A stretch of 64,000 nucleotides of DNA from Solimonas sp. GTDB taxonomy: Bacteria; Pseudomonadota; Gammaproteobacteria; Nevskiales; Nevskiaceae. The DNA lies in assembly GCA_030149365.1 (NCBI GenBank), contig JASBRP010000026.1, positions 1 to 64,000 of the forward strand. The letters run 5' to 3'. The translations under genes were made by a program, and so were the position numbers. The notes beneath the pieces were generated by a model, which did not search any database, had not been told where the DNA came from, and saw only the letters and a program-made list of their open reading frames with translations. Numbering within the stretch: the first letter of the stretch is position 1; every line of letters starts with the position of its first letter. Shown piece after piece: positions 46,950 through 56,400 of this stretch.

Positions 46950-48272
46950 TCAGACGAAGTTCATGCGCTGGCCGCGCGGCCCGCCGACGACCTGGCCGTC
47001 TTGGTAGACGATGTTGCCGTTGACCCAGGTGGTGAGGATGCTGGCGGGGAAGGTGCGGCCTTCCACCGGCGACCAGCCGCACTTGTAGAGGATGTCCTGC
47101 TTGCGCGCGGTGGTGCTGCCATGCGGATCCACCAGCACCAGGTCGGCCCAGTAGCCCTCGCGGATGTAGCCGCGGTCCGGGATGCCGAAGCGGTCGGCGA
47201 CGGCGTGGCTGGTCTTCTGCACGACGGTGCGCATGTTCATCTCGCCGCGCTTGACCAGGTCGATCAGCATCAGCAGGGAGTGCTGCACCAGCGGCAGGCC
47301 CGAGGGCGCCTTGAAGTACTTGTTGGCCTTTTCCTCGGCGGTGTGCGGGGCGTGGTCGGTGGCGACGATGTCGATGCGGTCTTCCATCACGGCGCGGACC
47401 AGGGCGCGGCGGTCTTCCGGGGTCTTGATGGCGGGATTGCACTTGATCAGCGCGCCGAGGGCGGCGTAGTCGCGGTCGTCCATGTAGAGGTGATGCACGC
47501 AGGCCTCCACGGTGATCTTCTTGCCCTTGATCGGGCCGGGGGTGAAGAACTCCAGCTCGCGCGCGGTGGTCAGGTGCAGCACGTGCAGGTCGGCGTTGTG
47601 CTTCTTGGCCAGCGTGGTGGCCAGCAGCGTGGATTCGTAGCAGGCCTCGGCGGAGCGGATGTTGGGGTGCTCGGACCAGGGCACGTCCTCGCCGTACTTC
47701 TGGCGCGCGGCTTCCTCGTTGGCCTTGATCATCGGCGTGTCTTCGCAGTGCGTCACCACCATCATGGGGGCGCGCTCGAAGATGCCGTTGAGGGTGGTGG
47801 GGTTGTCGACCAGCATGTTGCCGGTGGAAGCGCCCATGAACACCTTGATGGCGCAGGCCTCGTTGCGCTGCAGGGCGGCGATTTCCTCGAGGTTGTCGTT
47901 GGCGCCGCCGAAGTAGAAGGCGTAGTTGGCGAAGCTGCGGCCCTCGGCCATGGCGTACTTCTGGCGCTGCAGCTCGCGCGTGGTGATCGCCGGGATGTTG
48001 TTCGGCATGTCGAAGTAGGACGTGGTGCCGCCGGCCACCGCGGCGCGGGACTCGGTGTAGAGGTCGCCCTTGTGGGTCAGGCCGGGTTCGCGGAAGTGGA
48101 CCTGGTCGTCGATCACGCCGGGCAGCAGCCACTGGCCCTTGGCGTCGTAGACCTCGACGCCGGCGGGGGCGTCGATCTTGCTGGCGATCTTCTCGATGCG
48201 GCCGTTGACGATCAGCAGGTCGGCGGCGGTCTCATGGCCTTCGTTGATGATGTGGGCGTTGGTGATCAGCAT
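46950..48272 (-). CDS. pyrC: dihydroorotase (class I, long form), probably the active PyrC
   Basis: A 440-residue amidohydrolase expected to cyclise carbamoyl-aspartate to dihydroorotate. Most metal-site features are intact: carbamylated-lysine candidate K143 (AIKVFMGAST), H175 (THCED), H233 (LHLTT) and ATDHAPHT with D306. The first HxH motif, however, reads DDQVHFREPG, with Q57 in place of the first histidine; I recall the same variant in related Xanthomonad sequences. The ATG at 48270-48272 has GGAG upstream. It should complement the inactive PyrC' near pyrB. Confidence 0.87.
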   Translation of the reverse strand: MLITNAHIINEGHETAADLLIVNGRIEKIASKIDAPAGVEVYDAKGQWLLPGVIDDQVHFREPGLTHKGDLYTESRAAVAGGTTSYFDMPNNIPAITTRELQRQKYAMAEGRSFANYAFYFGGANDNLEEIAALQRNEACAIKVFMGASTGNMLVDNPTTLNGIFERAPMMVVTHCEDTPMIKANEEAARQKYGEDVPWSEHPNIRSAEACYESTLLATTLAKKHNADLHVLHLTTARELEFFTPGPIKGKKITVEACVHHLYMDDRDYAALGALIKCNPAIKTPEDRRALVRAVMEDRIDIVATDHAPHTAEEKANKYFKAPSGLPLVQHSLLMLIDLVKRGEMNMRTVVQKTSHAVADRFGIPDRGYIREGYWADLVLVDPHGSTTARKQDILYKCGWSPVEGRTFPASILTTWVNGNIVYQDGQVVGGPRGQRMNFV

Positions 48273-48334
48273 CGGGGGCTCCGGGGGTTTTCTTGTCGTT
48301 GTGAAATGGTACCGCTTTTGGAGGCCGGGGCAGG

Positions 48335-48364
48335 TTGCCGGGAGCGGGCGGGGGCGGCTAGTGT
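48335..48364 (+). promoter_or_regulatory. possible sigma-70 promoter for sapC
   Basis: TTGCCG (48335-48340), 18-bp GC-rich spacer, TAGTGT (48359-48364), 41 bp before the sapC ATG. Moderate matches; no other candidate is better in this divergent 133-bp gap. Confidence 0.33.
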
Positions 48365-48405
48365 GGGTGCGAGCCAGCGGCAAAACGACACCAACAAGGG
48401 ACATC

Positions 48406-49161
48406 ATGGCCAAGAGCATCAAGCTGACCGCGCCGCCGGGGTATGGGGCGGTGGAGCCGCTGGACAAGCAGAAACACGCGGGAATGGGGCTCAGGAAGCA
48501 GCCGGACTTCGCCTGGAGCGCCGGGATCAATGCGGCGTTCCTGAATGCGGCGGAGTTCTTCAAGGCGGCCCTGGACTACCCGATCGCCTTCGTGCGGGAG
48601 CCCCGGAGCGGCGAGTTCCTGCCGATGGCGCTGCTGGGGCTGAAGGCCGGGCAGAATCTCTACGTGGACGCCCAGGGGCAGTGGCGGCCGCAGACCTACC
48701 TGCCGGCTTACTTCCGGCGCCATCCCTTCTGCATTGCGGAGATTCCCGGTACGGCCGGGGCGGCGGCGCAGCGCCTGGTGTGTGTCGATCCGGCGGCCCT
48801 GGAGAAGGACAGCCCGCAGCCGCTATTCGGGGCTGATGGGGCCCCTTCGCCGGCCTGGGAGGCGGCGCACAAGCTGCTGGAGGCCATGGAAGGCGCCCGG
48901 CAGCAGACCCGCGCGCTGACGCAGCGGCTGGAGACGCTGGGGCTGCTGGTGCCTTTCGACGCGGTGGCGATGCCCAAGCAGGGTGAGCGCAGCCGGCTGC
49001 AGGGTCTGTTCCGGGTGGACGAGGAGAAGTTGGCGGAACTGCAGGCCAAGGACTTCAAGGCGATGAGCAAGCGCGGCGAGCTGCGGGCGATCTACGCGCA
49101 CCTGCTGTCGCTGGAAAACTTTGCCCGACTGCTCGAATACACGCAGAACGATGGGCGTTGA
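48406..49161 (+). CDS. SapC family protein
   Basis: A 251-residue soluble protein with the SapC-family layout (LRKQPDFAWSAGINAAFLNAAEF, YPIAFVREPRSGEFLPMALLGL, WRPQTYLPAYFRRHPF). The family was named after a Campylobacter S-layer locus and is often found near tryptophan halogenases and TonB receptors; its function is not settled. Here it overlaps a sulfotransferase-like gene by 11 bp. AAGGG precedes the ATG at 48406. Confidence 0.82.
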   Translation: MAKSIKLTAPPGYGAVEPLDKQKHAGMGLRKQPDFAWSAGINAAFLNAAEFFKAALDYPIAFVREPRSGEFLPMALLGLKAGQNLYVDAQGQWRPQTYLPAYFRRHPFCIAEIPGTAGAAAQRLVCVDPAALEKDSPQPLFGADGAPSPAWEAAHKLLEAMEGARQQTRALTQRLETLGLLVPFDAVAMPKQGERSRLQGLFRVDEEKLAELQAKDFKAMSKRGELRAIYAHLLSLENFARLLEYTQNDGR

Positions 49162-50239
49162 ACTCAAGCTGACCGACCGCGAACTGCCGGTTTCGCCGGC
49201 GTTCGTGGATTTCCTGGCCCATGCGGTGGACGGGCGGCCTTTTGCCGGGCAGGAGTGGGGCGACCAGCTCTCCGAGACGCTGAACTATGCGCAGCGGGAG
49301 CTGGTGCAGCGGGCGCCCAAGGATGCGGAGCGGATCATGGCGCATCCGCAGGGGCGGGCGGCGGTGGCGCGGTCCTATCACTGGCTGCTGGCGCTGCTAT
49401 CGGGCAACCAGAATGCCCTGCGCGAGCTGCAGCTCAAGTTCCATTTCATCAACGTGATCGGCATTCCCCGCACCGGCGGCTCGTACCTGACCAAGGAGCT
49501 GTACCGGGCGCTGGGGATCGACCCCGCGACCGTGCATAACGCCCTGGCGCACGATGGCTTTCCGGAGGCCGGGCCGTTCCAGCTCAACCAAGGCGCCAAT
49601 TCCTGGATGGTGAGCCTGCAGACCATGGCGGAATACCTGGTCATGGTCGAGGCTTTCTTTGGCTCCCGGCCGCGGCACAGCGGCAAGATCGTGGTGCCCA
49701 AGAAGCTGACCAAGGGCATCTATGCCGGGGGCTTCTTCCACCGGGTGCTGGGCGAGGCGGTGGAGCACCTCGTGACCCTGCGGCACCCGGTGGCGTCCTG
49801 CATCTCCACCTACGAGAAGTCTGGCGGCCTGCCGGCCAACGGCCGCTTTGCGCTGCGCTCCAATATCGAGGAATGGTGTCGGCGGGACCTGGCATATGTC
49901 GGCATCTCCGGCGAAAACCTTGCGCAAATGGATTATTTCGACGCCTACCTGCGCTATTGGGAGCAGTATCACCTCTACATTGCGACCACCGGGCTGTCGG
50001 CCAACCGCGACCTGAAGGTGGTGGTCTACGGCAAGGATCGGCTGGAGGACCTGGCGCGCGGATTCCACCAGCGCTACGGCAGCGGTGCCCAGGCGGGGGA
50101 GTTCAAGGTCTTTGGCGACGCCGCACAGCGGCACCCGGACTGGATGCTCCGGGCGCAGCCGGTGGTAGAGCGGGTAGCCGCGGTCTGGGAACGCGTGCGC
50201 CTGCCGTTTCCGGTGGAGCAGATCCTGGAAGCCTGGTAA
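49151..50239 (+). CDS. sulfotransferase-like protein
   Basis: A 362-residue protein with a PAPS-binding phosphosulfate loop, PRTGGSYLTK (106-115), and a 3'-phosphate site, LRHPVASCISTYEKSGG (210-226), spaced as in sulfotransferases. The first about 95 residues are an unassigned helical region. Acceptor unknown. The ATG at 49151 lies inside the end of sapC, so translation is coupled; the overlap suggests the two act together. Confidence 0.75.
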   Translation: MGVELKLTDRELPVSPAFVDFLAHAVDGRPFAGQEWGDQLSETLNYAQRELVQRAPKDAERIMAHPQGRAAVARSYHWLLALLSGNQNALRELQLKFHFINVIGIPRTGGSYLTKELYRALGIDPATVHNALAHDGFPEAGPFQLNQGANSWMVSLQTMAEYLVMVEAFFGSRPRHSGKIVVPKKLTKGIYAGGFFHRVLGEAVEHLVTLRHPVASCISTYEKSGGLPANGRFALRSNIEEWCRRDLAYVGISGENLAQMDYFDAYLRYWEQYHLYIATTGLSANRDLKVVVYGKDRLEDLARGFHQRYGSGAQAGEFKVFGDAAQRHPDWMLRAQPVVERVAAVWERVRLPFPVEQILEAW

Positions 50240-50256
50240 CCCCCTATCCAGGGGGT
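50239..50256 (+). other. palindrome ACCCCCT-ATCC-AGGGGGT at the sulfotransferase stop
   Basis: A perfect 7-bp inverted repeat starting on the last base of the stop codon. It could terminate weakly (no T-tract) or bind a regulator. The rest of the gap up to 50465 holds the adhesin promoter and leader. Confidence 0.4.
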
Positions 50257-50314
50257 GAAATCGGGTATTTCCGCGACGCTGTGAAGCGCGTCAAAGATAA
50301 GCCAAATATAAGCG

Positions 50315-50343
50315 TTGACGGGGGTTTAGCCCCCGCCTAGAGT
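50315..50343 (+). promoter_or_regulatory. candidate promoter of the giant adhesin gene with internal dyad
   Basis: TTGACG (50315-50320), a 17-bp spacer and TAGAGT (50338-50343) form a good sigma-70 promoter. A perfect inverted repeat CGGGGG-TTTAG-CCCCCG (50319-50335) lies in the spacer, where a bound repressor would block polymerase. The start codon is about 122 bp downstream, leaving a long 5' leader. Confidence 0.55.
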
Positions 50344-50465
50344 CGATCCGCACATCTCGCGAGGCACGCCGTCCGGCATCGGAACGGCGGGGCCTCGCAG
50401 TGCCGTTTCCGCCGTTCGCCGCGCATCAGAGCCGACAAGGCCACCAGGGTTTCAGGGAGTGTTTC

Positions 50466-53400
50466 ATGGGCAAGCCTTCCTTCAAGCTGCGTCCGCTTTC
50501 CTCTCCGGCGCTGCGGCGCTTCTACGGCCTTGCAGCGGGTGCGCTGGCTCCGGGGCTCGCGCTGGCGGCACCAAGCGGCGGCGCGGTCGTCGGCGGGCAG
50601 GCCAGCATCGGCTCGCCGGGCGCCGGCAACACGGTGATCAATCAGACCTCGCAGAACGCGATCATCAACTGGCAGCAGTTCTCGGTCGGTGGCAACGAGT
50701 TCGTGCTGTTCAACCAGCCCAGCGCGTCCGCGGCGGTGCTGAACCGCGTGGTCGGCGGGCTGCCCTCCGAAATCCTCGGCAACATCAGCGCCAACGGCCG
50801 CGTCTTCATCGTCAATCCGCAGGGTGTGATGTTCGGCGCCGGTTCGCGCGTGGACGTGGGCGGCCTGGTGACCTCCACCCTGAATATCCGCGATCAGGAC
50901 TTCATGTCCGGCCGCCATGTCTTTGCCCAGGGTGAGTCCGCGCCCGGCAGCATCCGCAACGAGGGCCGCATCTCGGCCGGGCCTGGGGGCTTCGTGGTGC
51001 TGGCGGCCGACCGCGTCGAGAATGCGGGGCTGATCAGTGCGCCGAATGGCGAGGTGCTGCTGGCGGCGGCCAGCAAGATGACGCTGACGCTGGATGCGGA
51101 AGGCCTGGTCGGCTACTCGATCGACGCCGCGGCGCTGTCGGACCGTGCCGGCATCGAGAACATCGGCGAGATCGTGGCCAGCGGCGGCACGGTGGTGCTC
51201 GACGCCAAGGTGGCGCGCAGCCTGATGGGCAACGTCATCAACCAGCGCGGCCGGATCAGCGCACGCTCCGTGGAGGAGCGCGACGGCGTGATCTACCTGA
51301 GCGCCGAGGGTGGCGATATCGAGAACTCCGGCACGCTGGATGCCTCCGGCACCGGCAATGCCGATGGCGGGCGCGTGGTGGTGCACTCGGACCAGGACGT
51401 GCGCCTGACCGAAACCGGCGTGGTGCGCGCGGACGGCGCGGGCACCGGCAACGGCGGCATGATCCGCCTGGTCGCCGAGCAACAGCTGGAAACCGCGGAA
51501 GGCTCGGTGGTCAGTGCCACGGCGGGGCCGGCGGGCCAGCTCGGCGGTTTCGTCGAGCTGTCGGGGCATGGTGGCCTCAAGATTCGCGGGCAGGTGGACG
51601 TGGGCCGCCGTGGCCAGGTGCTGATCGATCCGCTGCTGCTGACCATCGCCGATGGCTCCGGCGGCTCCGTGGGCTCCACTTCCTCCGGCACCAGCGCGAC
51701 GGTCTACGAGCAGACCATCGAAGGGCTGTTGCAGTCGGGCGCCGACGTCGCGCTGATTGCGGACAATCGCATCACGCTGGCGACGCTGAGCGACGGCACG
51801 CTCGATGGCCGCAATGCCAACGGCACCGGTGGCGGCCTGCTGTTGGGCATTGGCACCATCTCCGAGCCCACCACCAATGGCGTGTTCGTCGATGGGCCGC
51901 CGGCCGTGGGGTATACCTTCAACCCCGGCCCCGGCGGCAGCAGCTACGGTGGCATCTTCTTCCAGACGCTGGGCAATGCGATCCGCGTCGATGGGCGCCT
52001 GCGCGTGTCTGCCGGCTACAGCCTGGGCAACATCCGCGTCGGTGATCTCGAGGGCAATGACATCGACGTCAGCGGCGCCGGCGACATCGAACTGGGCGAC
52101 GTCACGCTGTCCGGCACGGGCGGCAGCGTCGTAATCAGCAACGCTGGCAGTAGTGGGTCCAGCCAGGACATCGTCATCGGCTCGCTCGCCGCGGCAGGTG
52201 CCAGCCTGGTCGACATCGACGCACGCAACAACGTGCAGATCCTGGGCAACCTGCAGGCCGATGCGGCGCTGGTGGAGATCAGCAGCGGCTTTGACGGCTC
52301 TGGCCAGATCTCGGCCTCCGGCATCAGCGGCGACCAGGTGCGGCTGCAGAGCAGCGGCGGCGACATCAGCATCGGCGGCGTGATCTCCGCCAATGGTGGC
52401 TTGCGCAGCGGTGGCGATATCGACGTGGATGCGGCCGGTGGATCGGTCACGCTCAATGGCGTGTCCCTGGATGGCCGTGGACAGGCCGATATCTCGGCGT
52501 CCAACAACGCGCGGCTGCTCGGCAGCTACGACCTCGGGGCTGACGATGGAGAACTGCGCGTCTATGCCGACAGCGTGATCCTCGGCGCCGCGCTGCCTGC
52601 GGTGGGCATCGGGGTCACGGGTGGCCTGGACATCACGGCAGACGAAGTGACCGCCTACGGCGCGGCCGGGGATGACGCCATCAACGCCACCGGCGATGTG
52701 AGCATCACGGCCGGAACGGTGGAGTTCACGGGCAATCTCACGGCCGGCGGCGAAGTGAATATCGATGTCGATGCGGATGTGCTGAGCCTGCAGGACGTTC
52801 GCGGCAGCCGTGTGCGTCTCGCCGCAGCGGGTTTCGACATCACGGTGGGAACGATCAGCGCCGCCGGTGGCGGTAGCGCGGGACTTCTGGATGTGGAAGT
52901 CAGCGGCACGGAGACTTCGCGCGTGCAGGTCGGCGGGATCGACCTGGATACGGATGGCTACGCCCTGGTGTCGGGCGCTAGCGGTATCGACGGACTGGAC
53001 AGTGCCAGCTTCACGGTGGGTGAGGATGGCACGCTGGAGCTGCGCACGCTTTCCAGCCTGGACCTGGGCAGCGTCTTCGGGGTTGACGGCCGCCTGGTGG
53101 GTAGCGGTGCCAGCGTCACCGGCAACGTCGTCGATGTCGGCGGTGACCTGACGCTGACGGCCACCGGCAGTGTTGACCTGAACGCCGCGGTGACCGCGGG
53201 TGGCCTGGCCACGATCATGGCAGGCGACAGCAGCAGCCTGTCGCTGGCTTCGCTGGAAGCCGACGGCATCGTGCTCTACGGCGGAAACAACACCAGCGTT
53301 TCCGCGGGCACACTGACCGCTAACGGTGGATTCCGCTCTTCCGGCGACATCAACGTCGATGCCTACGGCAGCTATGGCGGCGTGGCGATCGGCAGTATCC

Positions 53401-56400
53401 AGCTCAACGGCCCGGGGCGGGTGGATGTGACGGGCGCCGCTGGTGTGGCCTTGCGTGACGGCGCCGATGTCGGCGCGGGCGGCAGCCTCAACCTTCGGGC
53501 GGACGGCGGCGTGCTGCAGTTCGGCTCCTCCGCGAGCAGCCCGATGTCCATCGTGGGCAACCTGTATGGCACGGCCAACAACGGTGCCCGTATCGAGGCC
53601 TACCAGGACATCGCCGTGAGTTCCGGCGATGCGACCCTGAACGCCAATGGCAGCGGTGCCTCCATTTCGCTGTTCGGGGTGCTGGGCGCCGAGGACGGCC
53701 GCATCGAGATCGACGCGACCGGGCCGATCAGCATCGCCGGCCTGGCGGCCGGCAGCAGCATCCAGGTGGATGCGACCGGCAGCAGCGGCTCGATCTCGCT
53801 GGGCGCGATCGGTCTGGCGGCGCCGGGTGATGTGCGTGTCGCCGGCACCAATGGCGTGACCTTGCTGGGCGATATCGACGCGGGTATCGGCGGCTTGATC
53901 TACGTGTCTGCCTCGGGTGGCGCACTGACCGTAGGTTCCGACGGCGCTCCCGCCGGCAGCACCATGGCCTTCACCGGCAATCTGGCGCTGGAGACGACCA
54001 GCAGCGCCGATGTCCGGGCCTGGCAGGACATCGAGGTCACCGGCGGCGACCTGGTGATCGATGCGGATGCCGACCTGGGTGTGGCGAGCCTCACGGCTTC
54101 CAACGGAGGTGTGAGACTGACGGCGGGTGGCGACATCAGCACCGGCGGCATCACCGCCGACGGCGGCTTCGCCTATTCCGACGGCGTGCGGGTCGTCGCC
54201 GAGGGCGCCGATCCGCTGATGAATCTCGGCAGCATCACGCTGCTCAATGAGGGCGCGGTGTACCTGTCCGGCGCCTCGGGCGTGGCGATCACGCAGACGA
54301 TCGACGCCGGTGGTCCGAACGGTACCATCGAGGTCCAGGCGAGCGGCGGGATACTCTCCCTCGGCACGGCCAGTGACGCAGTGGATTTCGTCGGCAACCT
54401 GGCGGCTTATGCCGACTACGGCGCCGGCATCCGCGCCAACATCGGCGCGGCGCAGGATGTGGAACTGCAGGTGCGGACAGATGGCGTTTCCATCGGTGGG
54501 CTCGAGGCGGTTTCCATCATCGCCGACGGCAAGATCACGCTGGGCAACACCTACGGCGGGACGGCCGTGCGCGGCGACATCGTCATCGGCACGCTCGATG
54601 CCGGCGGCAATGTCTACGTCACCTCCAGCCGCGATGTGGATGCCAGCGGCACGATCACGGCAGTGGGCCTGGTCGATATCGAGGCGGGCACGGGTATCGG
54701 CGGTACCGGCGTGGCCACGCTGGGCGATGTCAGCGGCAATCGCGTTTCCATCGAGGCCGACGGCGGTGTTTCCACCGGCCTGCTGACGGCGGTGGGTATC
54801 AGCTCCGGCTCCGGCGACTTCAATGTCTACGTGGCCAGTGCAGAAACGGTGAGTGTCTCGGGCATCACCCTGACCGGCGGCAACACGGGCCGCGCCTACC
54901 TGCAGGGCGACAACGGCATCACGCTGGACGGCACGAACTTCTCCCTGGGCAGTGATGGCACGCTGAAGCTGTCCGCCGCCACCAGCGGCCTGGATTTTGG
55001 CACCAACTTCTCGCTTACCGGCAACCTCGAGGCCAATGCCGGCGAGATCGACGGTGGTGCCTTGACCGTCACCGGCGATCTCACGCTGAAGTCGCCTGGT
55101 GACATCGATCTCACGGGTTTCGTCGATGCGGGTGGTCGGCTGGAAATCGATGGGCAGGGTGGTGCGGGCGTCATCAACCTGCAGGGCGCCTATGGCGATC
55201 GTGTCTACATCGTCAATGACGGTGACATCACGATCGGTGGAACGCTGAGTGCGGGCGACGGTGGCAGCGCCAGTTCCCATGACGTGGACGTGCTCGCGAA
55301 CGGCGGTACCCTGGACATTGGTGGCCTGTCAGTGGCTGATGGCCATGCCTACCTTTCTGGCGACGACGTAAACCTGTCGCCGACCGGGTCCTTCGCTGTT
55401 GGCTATGGCGGCGAGTTGGAGATCGATGCCGTTGACCAGATTTCCTTTGGAACGGGAGTCTCCGATCAGTTGTCGATCATCGGCAGCGTCAATGCAACGG
55501 CCCAGAACATCGTCGGCAACCGCATCCTGACCTCGCATGGCCTGTCGCTGAGCGTTGGTGCCCAGCTCGACATCAACGCCACGGGCCTGCTGCGTGCCGA
55601 TAGCGGGGATATCGTGATCAGTGGCGATTCGGACGGCGCCATCGTCGGCATCGGCGATGCCGTTGCGAACCGGATCTCGATCACCAACCGCGGTGCGATC
55701 AGCACCGGTGCGCTCACCGCCGATGGTGGTGGCAGCGCCGCCAGTCGGGACATCCACATCCAGGCACTTTCCGGCGGAACCGGACCGGCGACGATCAGCG
55801 TCGGCACGATTGGCCTGGCGAACATGCCGGCTGAGGGCTACGTGGAGCTCTATGCCCAGGATGGTGTGGTCCTCCTGGCCGGAGCCAATGTCGGTGCGGG
55901 CGGCACCCTGAAGATCACCAATGAGCAGGGCGTGGTGGACCTGGGCGACGTCGCGCAAGGCGGCAGCCTTGACGTGGTGAACTATGGGGGCGATATCCAG
56001 GGTGGGGAACTTACGGCCGACTCGGTGACGCTGTACAACCTCGGTGGTGCCACGACGGCCAACGTCGAGTTCGACAGCATCACGGCAGCCGACGATGTCA
56101 CCATCGATGCGCGCGACGGCATCACCGCCAACGGCGACATCGTCAGCACGGGCGGGGTGATCGACCTCGCGGCCGGTGGCGCCGTGAGTCTCCAGGATGC
56201 CAGCGGCAATCGCGTCATCGTCTTTACCCCCGGCAGCATTTCCACCGGCACGCTCAGCGCTTCGGGCAGCGGGACCTCGGCAGGTAATGCCGACGTCAAG
56301 ATCGAATCGACCGCGGGCTCCGTGGACGTGACCGGGATCGACCTGGCCGGCGCCGGATACGCCTATCTCTTGGGTAGTACCGGTATCGACATCACGGGTA

